Part shown: positions 50,369 to 58,405 of the stretch, piece after piece
Layout of the letters: each line of letters starts with the position of its first letter
How positions within the stretch are numbered: position 1 is the first letter of the stretch
Origin: Herbaspirillum sp. RTI4
GTDB taxonomy: Bacteria > Pseudomonadota > Gammaproteobacteria > Burkholderiales > Burkholderiaceae_D
Direction of reading: 5' to 3'
Assembly: GCF_034313965.1 (NCBI RefSeq)
Contig: NZ_JAVIWQ010000002.1
Coordinates: forward strand, 3,038,001-3,102,000
Length of the DNA stretch: 64,000 nt
The notes under the pieces: generated by a model
Told to the model about the DNA's origin: nothing
Database searches by the model: none
The model's input: only the letters and a program-made list of their open reading frames with translations
Program-made: the position numbers and the translations under genes

Positions 50369-50908
50369 ATGGATACATTGAATATTGAGCAAGAGCGGCG
50401 GGAGTTTGAGGAGGCTTTTGCGGGGAGCGTGGAAGACTACGATCTGATGTTCCTTGAGAGGAATTCTGAAGGAGACTATGCTTTCCAATCGGAACGAAGT
50501 GCTTGGCAAATGTGGCTATTTGCAAAGCAGGCGGCGCTAGATAAGGCGGCTACCGCGCCACAAGGGCAACCGGCAAAGGCGGTAGTGCCGGAAGGCTGGA
50601 AACTGGTACCAGTAAGGCCAACGCGAGCTATGCTTATTGCGGCAGACTATTGCCGCTTTGAAGGCGAATATGAATGGGCTGCAATGCTTGCCGCTGCACC
50701 GACTGCCCCGGCTCTGCCAGCAACCGATACGGCGAGTGCGGATATAAATGCTGAAGAAGTACGGGATGCTGCGCTGGAAGAAGCCGCCACCACCTGCGAA
50801 ATGCAAGACCGCGTGGGATATGAATGGGTGAGAGATAGCGTGTGGGATAACGTGTTGAAGCGTGGCGCATCGGCTATCCGCTCCCTAAAAACCGGGGTGA
50901 AGACATGA
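50369..50908 (+). CDS. Hypothetical phage protein (179 aa)
   Basis: An acidic protein with a tract common in many phage accessory proteins (VVPEGWKLVPVRPTRAMLIAADYCRFEGEYEWAAMLAAAP, about 70-110). The N- and C-terminal parts are helical. No enzymatic motif. It starts one base after the polymerase stop and overlaps the VRR-NUC gene by 4 nt. Confidence 0.6.
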   Translation: MDTLNIEQERREFEEAFAGSVEDYDLMFLERNSEGDYAFQSERSAWQMWLFAKQAALDKAATAPQGQPAKAVVPEGWKLVPVRPTRAMLIAADYCRFEGEYEWAAMLAAAPTAPALPATDTASADINAEEVRDAALEEAATTCEMQDRVGYEWVRDSVWDNVLKRGASAIRSLKTGVKT

Positions 50909-51243
50909 CGCTAGAACGGAACATCGAAGCGCACTTGGTCAAACGGTGCAAAGAGTGGGACATCCTGTGCGAGAAGTTCACCAGTCCGCAACGTCGCAAT
51001 GTACCGGATCGCATCCTTACCTGCCGGCGCAGCATTATTTTTGTTGAGCTGAAGGCCACCGGCAAGAAGCCAAGCGAAGCGCAAATGCGGGATCACATGC
51101 GGCGGATTGATGCAGGTGCCTGCGTAGTGTGGACGGATAGCATCGAAGGCGTGAACGTGATAATCGAACACCTGGCTGTCCACATGCCGATACCTTACCT
51201 GCCAGTAATCGATGGTGGCGCACCGTTTAAGGTGAGAGTGTAA
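50905..51243 (+). CDS. VRR-NUC domain nuclease
   Basis: A 112-aa minimal VRR-NUC protein (PD-(D/E)XK superfamily, holiday-junction/flap-type nucleases). Visible motif elements are NVPDRILT, IIFVELKATGKKPSEAQMRDH (Glu-x-Lys) and the C-terminal valine-rich strand. It is encoded between a hypothetical gene and the SNF2-like helicase, a frequent phage arrangement, and the three likely act together in replication or recombination. Confidence 0.9.
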   Translation: MTLERNIEAHLVKRCKEWDILCEKFTSPQRRNVPDRILTCRRSIIFVELKATGKKPSEAQMRDHMRRIDAGACVVWTDSIEGVNVIIEHLAVHMPIPYLPVIDGGAPFKVRV

Positions 51244-52619
51244 TGGCGATTGACTTCAAACCCCACGGATACCAGGTACTCATTATCGCGTTCATCCAAA
51301 CAATGAAGCGGTGCGCGATATGGGCGGGTATGGGTCTTGGCAAAACGGTCAGTACGTTGACGGCGCTGGAAGAGTTGAGCCTTGTCGAAGACGTGTACCC
51401 GATACTGGTATTGGCCCCCTTGCGTGTTGCCCGCACCACTTGGCCGCAGGAGGTACGCAAGTGGAACCACCTGAAGCATTTGCAAGTGATGCCAATATGC
51501 GGAGGCCTATCCGAACGGCAAGCCGCGCTAAGGGTGAAGGTGCAGATTTACACCACGAACTACGAACAACTGCCGTGGCTTGTCGAATACCTGGGCGAAA
51601 AGTGGCCGTTCAAAACTATCGTGGTGGATGAAGCCACGAAGCTAAAGGGTTTCCGTTTGCGCCAGGGTACGCAGCGCGCCAAGGCATTGGCCAGAGTAGC
51701 GCACACCAGAGTGAAGCGGATCATCCTGCTGACCGGTACCCCAAGCCCGAATGGCTTACAGGATTTGTGGGGACAGATGTGGTTCGTCGATGCCGGCCAG
51801 CGCCTTGGCCGCACCTTCGATTCTTTCAAACAGCGATGGTTTCGCAAGTCACATACCGGGTTCGGTGTGGACGCCACGGACGAAGCACAAGGCCAGATAC
51901 AAGCCGCGCTTGGCGATGTGTGTATCACGATTGACGCCGCCGACTGGTTCGATTTGCAGAAGCCGATCGTGAACACGATCCTCCTGACGTTGCCGCCGAA
52001 AGCCGCGATTCTTTACAAGGACATGGAAAAGAAAATGTTTATGGAATTGGAAGGCAACGAGATCGAAGCCCTGAACGCCGCCGCCAAAACGATGAAATGT
52101 TTGCAGATCGCCAACGGTGCGGCGTATCTGGATGGTGGCGTGGAGTGGAAGACGATCCACGACGAGAAGCTGGACGCGCTGGAAGAGATCATCGAAGAGT
52201 CAGGTGGCATGCCGGTGCTGGTGGCGTACCACTTCAAGAGCGACTTGGCCAGGTTAAAAGCACGTTTCCCGGAAGGCCGGCAGCTGGATGCAAGAAGCCA
52301 AACGATCGATGACTGGAACGCCGGGAAGATCCCGCTGATGTTCGCCCACCCGGCCAGTGCCGGCCACGGTTTGAACTTGCAGGATGGCAGCAACATCCTG
52401 GCGTTCTTTAGCGTGAACTGGAACCTGGAAGAACACCAGCAAATCATTGAGCGTATCGGCCCGGTGCGACAACTTCAAGCCGGGCACAAGCGGCCGGTGT
52501 TCATCCACTTCATCCTCGCCGCCGACACCGTGGACGAAATGATTTTAGAGAGATTACAAACCAAACGTGAGGTGCAAGACATCTTACTTGACGCAATGAA
52601 AACCAAGGGGTACGCATAA
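51243..52619 (+). CDS. SNF2-like DEAD/DEAH helicase
   Basis: A 458-aa superfamily 2 ATPase. Motifs in order: Q-like HGYQ, motif I GMGLGKT (about 30-36), motif Ia LVLAPLRVARTTW, motif II VDEATKLKG (DEAT), motif III LLTGTPSPNG, and in the second RecA domain FAHPASAGHGLNLQDGSN and QQIIERIGPVRQ. Its start overlaps the VRR-NUC stop. It belongs to the phage replication/recombination module. Confidence 0.92.
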   Translation: MAIDFKPHGYQVLIIAFIQTMKRCAIWAGMGLGKTVSTLTALEELSLVEDVYPILVLAPLRVARTTWPQEVRKWNHLKHLQVMPICGGLSERQAALRVKVQIYTTNYEQLPWLVEYLGEKWPFKTIVVDEATKLKGFRLRQGTQRAKALARVAHTRVKRIILLTGTPSPNGLQDLWGQMWFVDAGQRLGRTFDSFKQRWFRKSHTGFGVDATDEAQGQIQAALGDVCITIDAADWFDLQKPIVNTILLTLPPKAAILYKDMEKKMFMELEGNEIEALNAAAKTMKCLQIANGAAYLDGGVEWKTIHDEKLDALEEIIEESGGMPVLVAYHFKSDLARLKARFPEGRQLDARSQTIDDWNAGKIPLMFAHPASAGHGLNLQDGSNILAFFSVNWNLEEHQQIIERIGPVRQLQAGHKRPVFIHFILAADTVDEMILERLQTKREVQDILLDAMKTKGYA

Positions 52620-52780
52620 TGGACGATACGCAATACGCCACCGACTTCACTACGTGGAGCAAGACCAACTTGGCGCGTCTTGTAAACGATCTGCGAGAAC
52701 GCAACGCCGAATTGGAAAACGAAATGCGTACCGCAATCGACGCTTACCGCGCATTGCTTTTAGTAGGGGTAGCGAAATGA
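52619..52780 (+). CDS. Small coiled-coil protein (53 aa)
   Basis: Begins at the TAATG overlap with the helicase stop. A helical, charged protein (NLARLVNDLRERNAELENEMRTAIDAYRALLLVG) that likely forms a short coiled coil. It ends in an ATGA overlap with the next gene. No family recognised. Confidence 0.55.
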   Translation: MDDTQYATDFTTWSKTNLARLVNDLRERNAELENEMRTAIDAYRALLLVGVAK

Positions 52781-52983
52781 CGCATATCACCACCACCGGC
52801 GTCGCGGTTGACCCTGATTACTTCTGGCGCCCGATGGATACCTGCCCGCGCAGCGCCAAGGTTCAGCTTCTCAACCCTGGCGGTGTCGCCGTGTATAGCA
52901 CTTTCAACGGTACCGAAACCACATGGCGCGGATGGGCACCTTTACCCAAGATTCCGAAATTAGCAGGAGTGCAAAATGTCTGA
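52777..52983 (+). CDS. DUF551-like small phage protein (68 aa)
   Basis: A 68-aa protein with the pattern DPDYFWRPMDTCPRSAKVQLLNPGGVAVYST...WRGWAPLPKIP, close to the short WxPMxxxPxxxxVxLLxxxGxxxxG...WxPLPxxP module found in many phage early regions. Its role is unknown. The ATG overlaps the upstream stop, and its end overlaps the excisionase-like gene by 8 nt. Confidence 0.65.
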   Translation: MTHITTTGVAVDPDYFWRPMDTCPRSAKVQLLNPGGVAVYSTFNGTETTWRGWAPLPKIPKLAGVQNV

Positions 52984-53206
52984 AAATAAAATGAGTAGTT
53001 CAGAATTGATGACGCTGACGGACATTGCTTTGCTGCACCAGTGTTCAGTCCGGCACGCGCGGGACGTGATCGTAAAGACGCCCGGTTTTCCTCCCGAATC
53101 CCCGACCAGTCGGATCAAGCATAAGCTGTGGGTTCGCACCGAAGTTAGAGCGTTCGTAACACGAAAACCCGCACCAATCCCGCACGCACCTCGGAAAGCC
53201 GCATGA
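52976..53206 (+). CDS. xis: Excisionase-like HTH protein (76 aa)
   Basis: A 76-aa basic protein with a winged-HTH-like start (MTLTDIALLHQCSVRHARDVIVKTPGFPPES) comparable to AlpA/MerR-type excisionases. It is the last gene before attR. The integrase arm-type CCCGCAC copies (53168 and 53179) lie in its final codons. Excision function is inferred from fold and place. Confidence 0.6.
   Translation: MSENKMSSSELMTLTDIALLHQCSVRHARDVIVKTPGFPPESPTSRIKHKLWVRTEVRAFVTRKPAPIPHAPRKAA
53168..53185 (+). repeat. Right integrase arm-type sites, CCCGCAC x2
   Basis: Direct copies at 53168-53174 and 53179-53185, 11 bp apart and about 40 bp inside attR. The local sequence CACGAAAACCCGCAC then AATCCCGCAC is nearly the same as the block at 12517-12544 beside attL. 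Confidence 0.65.
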
Positions 53207-53222
53207 ACACTAGGCATTGCAT

Positions 53223-53241
53223 TCCGGCCTCGGGCACCAAT
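53223..53241 (+). repeat. attR core (19-bp direct repeat)
   Basis: An exact copy of TCCGGCCTCGGGCACCAAT at 12418-12436. It marks the right edge of the prophage and is followed by the original tRNA-Leu terminator. Confidence 0.95.
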
Positions 53242-53244
53242 TTG

Positions 53245-53284
53245 AAAGCCGTCTCTGTTTAAACATAGAGGCGGCTTTTTTTTT
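53245..53284 (+). terminator. Bidirectional terminator, originally of tRNA-Leu
   Basis: AAAGCCG-T-CTCT against AGAG-G-CGGCTTT with a GTTTAAAC-like loop, followed by nine T on the plus strand and a shorter T-rich run on the minus strand. It lies 4 nt after attR. Without the prophage it would directly follow the tRNA 3' end, and it also faces the end of the hydrolase gene at 53292. Confidence 0.8.
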
Positions 53285-53291
53285 CGGGCTT

Positions 53292-54158
53292 TCAGGCAAC
53301 GCAAGTAAGCATAACCCTCTGCTCCCGCCCAATCTCCACCTCCATCCAAGCAATCAAATCCTGCTGCACTCGCTGTCGCAACGGCTGCGATTCATTAAAA
53401 ATCTCGTGGTAAGCCTCCGCGTACCAGTGCAGGGTTTTGCGCCCCTCTGGCAGTTGCGCAAAAAAACGCTTACTGCCAGACGCATCCACCAGCGAATCAT
53501 TGCCGGCCACTTGCAACAACACGGGGATAGTCAGCTGCGGCGCATCGGCCTGGCAGCGGGCAATCGCATCGAGCATGAAGCGCACCACTCGGGACGAGAC
53601 GCTACTGTGGTTCAAGGTATCTTCACGACTGGAGCGCAGTACCTCGGGATCATGCGTTATTCCCTCCGGCGGTAGGCCGGACGATATCGCCAGTCCCGGT
53701 GCCAGCGCACTCCCGAGTGCCAGCAATACGCGCTGAAAGCGGGACAATCTGATCGCCAGTGCCGGCGACGACAACATCAGTCCGCGCACCGGACCAAAAC
53801 CGCCGGTAGCAAAGCGCGCCGCAATCAGACCGCCCATGCTATGCCCGAACAAAAACGGAACGCTGTTGGTGGCATGAGAAAAATGCGCGAACGACTGCTT
53901 CAGATCGAGCAAAAAATCCTCGCCCTTGTCGATGCTGCCCCGCGCGCCGTCCGATCGGCCATGCCCACGATGATCCTGCGCTCGCACCGACAAACCCATT
54001 GCATTAAAAAGGGCGGCCAGTTCGCCATACCGGCCGCTATGTTCGCCCAGACCGTGAACGATCTGCACCGCCCCGCACGCATTCTCGACCAGCCACTCGC
54101 GATAAAACAAGGCAGCGCCATCCGCATCATGCAACCAGGCTTCCGTCATCACCGCCAT
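53292..54158 (-). CDS. Monoacylglycerol lipase / lysophospholipase-like hydrolase
   Basis: A 288-aa alpha/beta hydrolase of the S33/Hydrolase_4 group. The nucleophile elbow is FGHSMGG, the oxyanion region is QIVHGLGEHSGRY, then QDHRGHGRSDG; the acid lies in AGNDSLVD and the His in EAYHEIFNE. This matches monoacylglycerol lipases and PldB-like lysophospholipases. I use the ATG at 54158; the ATG at 54149 is possible. The longer in-frame ORF begins with TTG and would include a nine-base tandem repeat (54173-54208). Confidence 0.85.
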   Translation of the reverse strand: MAVMTEAWLHDADGAALFYREWLVENACGAVQIVHGLGEHSGRYGELAALFNAMGLSVRAQDHRGHGRSDGARGSIDKGEDFLLDLKQSFAHFSHATNSVPFLFGHSMGGLIAARFATGGFGPVRGLMLSSPALAIRLSRFQRVLLALGSALAPGLAISSGLPPEGITHDPEVLRSSREDTLNHSSVSSRVVRFMLDAIARCQADAPQLTIPVLLQVAGNDSLVDASGSKRFFAQLPEGRKTLHWYAEAYHEIFNESQPLRQRVQQDLIAWMEVEIGREQRVMLTCVA

Positions 54159-54172
54159 AGAGTCATTCGCTT

Positions 54173-54208
54173 TTGTGTTGATTGTGTTGATTGTGTTGGT
54201 TATGTTGA
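54173..54208 (-). repeat. Nine-base tandem repeat upstream of the lipase gene
   Basis: Four copies of TTGTGTTGA (the last two with one change each) 15 nt before the chosen ATG. The 9-bp period keeps frame with the gene, so if translation started upstream it would read Asn-Thr-Ile repeats. It could vary in length by slippage. Confidence 0.7.
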
Positions 54209-54266
54209 AGATCGCCGCAGTGGCGGAATCACAGAAAGCATCCACCGGCAATCCATGCCAGGGGCA

Positions 54267-54521
54267 TCACTCCGGTTCGTTATGGACTGAGCGCTTGACC
54301 GCGCGATAGCCCTTGCGCGAAGAACTCGCCACGTCATGCCCCATCCGTCTGGCGGCATGCCCGGTGGCGCGCCCGGCCTTTTTGAACACGGCACCGGTTT
54401 TCTTGACGACATGCACTGTCGATTCCTTGACCTCATGCGCAGCTTCCTTCACATCGGCTTGCGCCAGCGGGCTGAAGACAAGAAAACACAATGTCGCTGC
54501 TAATAATTTATGGAGTTTCAT
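54267..54521 (-). CDS. Small basic exported protein (84 aa)
   Basis: The signal peptide is MKLHKLLAATLCFLVFSPLAQA with cleavage after AQA. The mature 62 residues are rich in Lys, Arg, His and Ala (VKEAAHEVKESTVHVVKKTGAVFKKAGRATGHAARRMGHDV) and should form an amphipathic helix. Similar small periplasmic proteins are common in Burkholderiales without known function. Located between the lipase and the DeoR gene, minus strand. Confidence 0.65.
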   Translation of the reverse strand: MKLHKLLAATLCFLVFSPLAQADVKEAAHEVKESTVHVVKKTGAVFKKAGRATGHAARRMGHDVASSSRKGYRAVKRSVHNEPE

Positions 54522-54760
54522 GTGGGCCTCTGAAAAAAATCAAGCGAATCAGGGCCTGTTAGGAGGCTTCTGGGAAAGAGGAACAAGCCGCGCATACGGC
54601 ACATGGCCGAAATAATCCGCGTCCCAGTATAAGCGCAGAAATCACTTCCCCTCCCCCGCATATTGAATTACCCGCAAAGCGGCGCTCCGCACCAAGGGGT
54701 CCATTGTTTCGTTCATATGAGTGTCATACCGCAGTAACACTCGGTAGCCATAATTTTCAT

Positions 54761-55615
54761 ATGAACACACGCATGCTCAATCGAACAAGCAATACTCCAA
54801 CCGCCCCGCTGTCCGCAGAGGATCGCGTTCGCCTCATTCTTGAACTCGTCGTCGAACAAGGTTTTCAGTCGGTCGATTCACTGGCCATCCGTTTTGGCGT
54901 CAGCACTCAAACCATACGACGCGATGTCAACGCGCTATGCGACAGCCGGATGTGCCGTCGCCGTCACGGTGGCATCGACATTTTCCATGATGCCGAAAAC
55001 GTCCACTATTCGTCGCGCCGCATTCTGCACCACGAAGCCAAGCTCCACATTGCCCGTTGCGTCGCGGAAGCAATCCCTGATGGCGCATCGCTATTCTTCG
55101 GCATCGGCACCACGCCGGAAGAATGCGCGCAAGCGCTCGTTAAACGGCAGGGCTTGCGCGTCATGACCAACAATATCAACGTCGCGCTGGCACTCACTCG
55201 CAATGCGTCGTGCGAACTCACCATTGCCGGTGGACGATTGCGTAACCCGGATGGTGATGTCGTTGCCGGCGAGGCGCATGGATTTTTCTCGCGCTTTTCA
55301 GTCGATATCGGCATCTATGGCGTGGGCGGCGTTGCAGAAGATGGCAGCCTGCTCGACTTCAGCCATGACGAAGTACGCATGCGCACTGAACTCAGCAGCC
55401 ATTGCCGCGAACGCTTCCTGGTGCTCGATCATTCCAAGTTCGGCCGCAGAGCCACCGTACGCGGCGGCCATATCACCGATGCCAGCTGCGTCTTTACCGA
55501 CAGCCCGCCACCGCCACACATCACTGACATGCTCAACGAGCGCGGTATCAAGCTCATCGTTGCGCAAACATTGCCCCTGCCGTCCCCCGCTGTTTTTTCT
55601 CAAGGAGAAATCTGA
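54761..55615 (+). CDS. DeoR-family transcriptional regulator
   Basis: A 284-aa regulator. The N-terminal DeoR HTH is VRLILELVVEQGFQSVDSLAIRFGVSTQTIRRDVNALCD, and the C-terminal sugar-phosphate-sensing domain carries GIGTTPEECAQAL, MTNNINVALAL and FSHDEVRMRTEL. Two TTCATATGA copies (54712 and 54756, the second covering the ATG) may be its operator. The start at 54761 lacks a strong ribosome-binding site. It heads the ABC operon, with the substrate-binding gene one base after its stop. Confidence 0.85.
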   Translation: MNTRMLNRTSNTPTAPLSAEDRVRLILELVVEQGFQSVDSLAIRFGVSTQTIRRDVNALCDSRMCRRRHGGIDIFHDAENVHYSSRRILHHEAKLHIARCVAEAIPDGASLFFGIGTTPEECAQALVKRQGLRVMTNNINVALALTRNASCELTIAGGRLRNPDGDVVAGEAHGFFSRFSVDIGIYGVGGVAEDGSLLDFSHDEVRMRTELSSHCRERFLVLDHSKFGRRATVRGGHITDASCVFTDSPPPPHITDMLNERGIKLIVAQTLPLPSPAVFSQGEI

Positions 55616-55616
55616 A

Positions 55617-56648
55617 ATGTCATTTTCAAACCTCAGGCGTCATGCCCTGCTGGCTGCACTGGCCATCAGCGCCCTCGTCACCACCGTCACCATCGCCCCG
55701 GCCCATGCCGAACAACGCGCCCTTTGCTACAACTGCCCGCCTGAATGGGCCGATTGGGGCTCGCAACTGAAGGCCATCCATAAACGTCTCGGCATTGAGA
55801 TGCCATCGGATAATAAAAACTCCGGCCAGTCGATCGCCGCCATGATTGCTGAAAAAGCCAGTCCGGTCACTGACATGGTCTATCTCGGTGGTATCGCCGC
55901 CGATCCGGCGCGCGACGCGGGCGTGCTGACGCCGTACAAGCCAAAGGGTTGGGAAAAAATTCCAGCCGATCTGAAGGACCCTGCGGGCAACTGGTTCACC
56001 ATCCACTCCGGCACGCTTGGCCTGTTCATCAATACCGCTGCATTAGGCAAACGGCCGGTGCCGCAAAGCTGGGCCGATCTGCTCAAGCCGGAATACAAAG
56101 GCATGGTCGGTTATCTCGACCCTACCTCGGCGGCAGTCGGTCAGCTCGGCGTGATGGCAGTCAATCTGGCACTGGGCGGCACTTACGACAACCTCGATCC
56201 GGGCATTGCCTTCTTCAAGGCATTGGCAAAAAACCAGCCTATCGTGCCGAAGCAGACTTCCTACGCACGCGTCATTTCGGGCGAAATTCCTATCCTGATC
56301 GACTACGATTTCAACGCCTATCGCGGTCAGTACACGGATAAGGCCCCGGTGCGTTTCGTCATCCCCAAAGAAGGAACGGTCGTATTTCCTTACGTGATGG
56401 GTCTGGCCAAGAACGGGCCTAATCCCGACAACGGTCGCAAGGTTCTCGACTATCTGCTCTCGCCAGAAAGTCAGGCCATGTGGGGTAATGCTTATCTGCG
56501 TCCAGTCTTTGCCGAGTACCTGTCGGCCGAAGCGAAAGCGAAGTTTTTGCCGGACAGCGAATATGCCCGCGCCAAGCCGGTTGATCTGAAAAAGCTGGCG
56601 GCAGCGCAGGCAAAGATCGTTGAGCGATATAAAAACGAAGTGAACTAA
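55617..56648 (+). CDS. ABC transporter periplasmic substrate-binding protein
   Basis: A 343-aa exported binding protein with signal peptide ending in PAHA (residue 31). The mature part belongs to the family 1-like Fe/polyamine/phosphonate binding-protein class: TDMVYLGG, WFTIHSGTLGLFINTAAL, WADLLKPEYKGMVGYLDPTSAA, YARVISGEIPILIDYDFNAY, VFPYVMGLAKNGPNPDNGRKVLDYLLS. AAGGAG is 9 nt upstream of the ATG. A hairpin after the gene may limit read-through to the permeases. The ligand is not shown; operon context points to a phosphate ester. Confidence 0.85.
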   Translation: MSFSNLRRHALLAALAISALVTTVTIAPAHAEQRALCYNCPPEWADWGSQLKAIHKRLGIEMPSDNKNSGQSIAAMIAEKASPVTDMVYLGGIAADPARDAGVLTPYKPKGWEKIPADLKDPAGNWFTIHSGTLGLFINTAALGKRPVPQSWADLLKPEYKGMVGYLDPTSAAVGQLGVMAVNLALGGTYDNLDPGIAFFKALAKNQPIVPKQTSYARVISGEIPILIDYDFNAYRGQYTDKAPVRFVIPKEGTVVFPYVMGLAKNGPNPDNGRKVLDYLLSPESQAMWGNAYLRPVFAEYLSAEAKAKFLPDSEYARAKPVDLKKLAAAQAKIVERYKNEVN

Positions 56649-56663
56649 ATCTGCAGTTGTATG

Positions 56664-56700
56664 CGGGCTGACGCCGTCGGTGTCAGCCCGTCCCTCTTTT
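56664..56700 (+). terminator. Attenuator between binding-protein and permease genes
   Basis: CGGGCTGAC and GTCAGCCCG form a 9-bp stem with a 9-nt loop, followed by TCCCTCTTTT. A partial terminator at this place is common in importer operons, giving more binding protein than permease. Confidence 0.65.
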
Positions 56701-56726
56701 GAATTACCGGACACGGCCACCCCTTC

Positions 56727-57524
56727 ATGCTTCTTTTACTGATGCCCACGGTCTTATTTTTCACGGCCTTTTTTATTCTGCCCATGTGCCGCCTGTTTCT
56801 GGTCGGCGGCAGCGGCAGCATGGGATGGAGCGCCTACGCCGCCATCCTTACCGACACCGGTTACTTCAATGCCTTACTTGCGACGCTCGGCATCTCGGCC
56901 GCTACCACAGTGGCTACGCTGGTCATTAGCAGCATCGCAGGCGTCTTTTTACAGCGCCACAAATTTCCCGGCAATGCCGCACTGGTCGCCATGCTGACCT
57001 TGCCGCTGGCGTTTCCCGGCGTGGTCATCGGCTTCATGGTCATCATGCTGGCCGGTCGTCAGGGCCTGATCGGTTCCGTGAGCGAAGCGCTCACCGGCGA
57101 GCGACTGGTCTTTGCTTATTCCATGTTCGGCCTGTTCATGGGCTATGTGTATTTTTCCATTCCGCGCACCATCCTGACGGTAATGGCCGCCACAGAAAAG
57201 CTAGACCCGCGCCTGGAAGAGGCAGCACGCTCGCTCGGCGCATCGACCTGGCGCGTGACGCTGGATGTCATTGTGCCGGGATTGAAACCGGCCTTGATTT
57301 CCTCCGGAGCCATTTGCTTCGCCACCGCCGTCGGCGCATTCGGTACGGCGTTCACACTGGCCACACGGATCAATGTGCTGCCGATGGTGATCTATACCGA
57401 GTTCACGCTGTCGGCCAATATTTCCATGGCAGCAGCGCTCAGTTTCATGCTCGGCGCGATCACCTGGCTGGTACTGTCGCTGGCGCGCACCGCGGCCGGT
57501 TCCACTGTCGCGGCTGCGGGCTGA
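56727..57524 (+). CDS. ABC transporter permease, first subunit
   Basis: A 265-aa inner-membrane permease with six predicted helices. The EAA coupling motif is EEAARSLGASTWRVTLDVIVPGLKPALIS (about 170-198), which contacts the ATPase. It belongs to the PotB/FbpB class. The ribosome-binding site is weak, and the in-frame sequence upstream has a stop, so the ATG at 56727 is the only good start. Confidence 0.88.
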   Translation: MLLLLMPTVLFFTAFFILPMCRLFLVGGSGSMGWSAYAAILTDTGYFNALLATLGISAATTVATLVISSIAGVFLQRHKFPGNAALVAMLTLPLAFPGVVIGFMVIMLAGRQGLIGSVSEALTGERLVFAYSMFGLFMGYVYFSIPRTILTVMAATEKLDPRLEEAARSLGASTWRVTLDVIVPGLKPALISSGAICFATAVGAFGTAFTLATRINVLPMVIYTEFTLSANISMAAALSFMLGAITWLVLSLARTAAGSTVAAAG

Positions 57525-57535
57525 TCGGGACCATC

Positions 57536-58405
57536 ATGCGCAAACATAAACTCATTTTTTCGCTGCAACTCGGCTTCACGCTGCTGGTGTGCGCTTTCCT
57601 CATTGTGCCAGTCGTGCTATCGATTCTGGCCGGACTGACGGCCAATTACTTTATCGGCCTCGAAAGCGGTCTGACGCTGCGCTGGATCATGGAAGTCTGG
57701 GATGGGTATCGCGACACCATCTTCCGTTCGGTTGGCATTGCCGTCGCTTGCCTGGCGCTGACCTTGCTGCTCGGCATTCCGACCGCCTATGTGCTGGCGC
57801 GCACCCGCAATCGTCTGGCGCGATTGATTGAAGAGCTGCTGGTATTGCCTATTGCCATGCCCGGGTTGGCTACTGCACTGGCCCTGATCGCCACGTATGG
57901 CGCGATGAGAGGCTTTCGCACTTCGTGGGCATTCATCCTGGTTGGTCATGTGCTGTTTACGCTGCCGTTCATGGTGCGTTCGGTGCTGGCGGTGTTATCG
58001 GCCATCGATCTGAAAACGCTGGAAGAAGGAGCGGCCTCGCTAGGCGCGGGTTTCCGTCAGCGTTTTTTTGATGTGGTGCTGCCCAACTGCCGCAACGGGA
58101 TTCTCGCCGGATCGCTGATGGTGGTGACACTGTCGATGGGCGAATTCAATATGACCTGGCTGCTCCATACGCCACTGACCAAAACCCTGCCGGTCGGGCT
58201 GGCCGATGCCTATGCCTCGCTACGACTGGAAATCGGCAGCGCCTACACCCTGATTTTCTTTCTGATGATCATGCCTTTGCTGTTGGGCATGCAGGCACTG
58301 GCACGTCCCCGCCCGACTCGCTTTAATAAAGACGATACCAGCGACGATGCCAGCAAGCTCCTCGGCATGTCGCTTCGCACCCCGCTCATTCCGGAGAAAA
58401 AATAA
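57536..58405 (+). CDS. ABC transporter permease, second subunit
   Basis: A 289-aa six-helix permease of the PotC class. The EAA motif is EEGAASLGAGFRQRFFDVVLPNCRNGILA (about 161-189). It starts 11 bp after the first permease and its stop overlaps the ATPase start (TAATG). The C-terminal tail is polar. Confidence 0.88.
   Translation: MRKHKLIFSLQLGFTLLVCAFLIVPVVLSILAGLTANYFIGLESGLTLRWIMEVWDGYRDTIFRSVGIAVACLALTLLLGIPTAYVLARTRNRLARLIEELLVLPIAMPGLATALALIATYGAMRGFRTSWAFILVGHVLFTLPFMVRSVLAVLSAIDLKTLEEGAASLGAGFRQRFFDVVLPNCRNGILAGSLMVVTLSMGEFNMTWLLHTPLTKTLPVGLADAYASLRLEIGSAYTLIFFLMIMPLLLGMQALARPRPTRFNKDDTSDDASKLLGMSLRTPLIPEKK

Larger units (their letters stand above)
12418..53241. mobile_element. BPP-1/Bcep22-like podovirus prophage in tRNA-Leu
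   Basis: About 40.8 kb between two copies of a 19-bp repeat, with integrase at the left end, an excisionase-like gene at the right end, repressor/Cro control, replication, packaging, capsid, podoviral tail and lysis genes. All expected modules are present and none looks broken, apart from the two-piece DNA polymerase. Capsid-region proteins resemble the Bordetella phage BPP-1 set (Bbp16-type cement, Bbp19-type, the portal). I infer it could be inducible; sequence alone does not prove it. Confidence 0.95.

Noticed and set aside
12418..53241. Search for a diversity-generating retroelement as in BPP-1
   Set aside because: No reverse transcriptase (YxDD) ORF and no VR/TR-like repeat pair near the fibre genes was seen.
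12418..53241. Search for a phage RNA polymerase to read the GGTGTACAAGC elements
   Set aside because: No ORF in the prophage resembles a T7-type single-subunit RNA polymerase.
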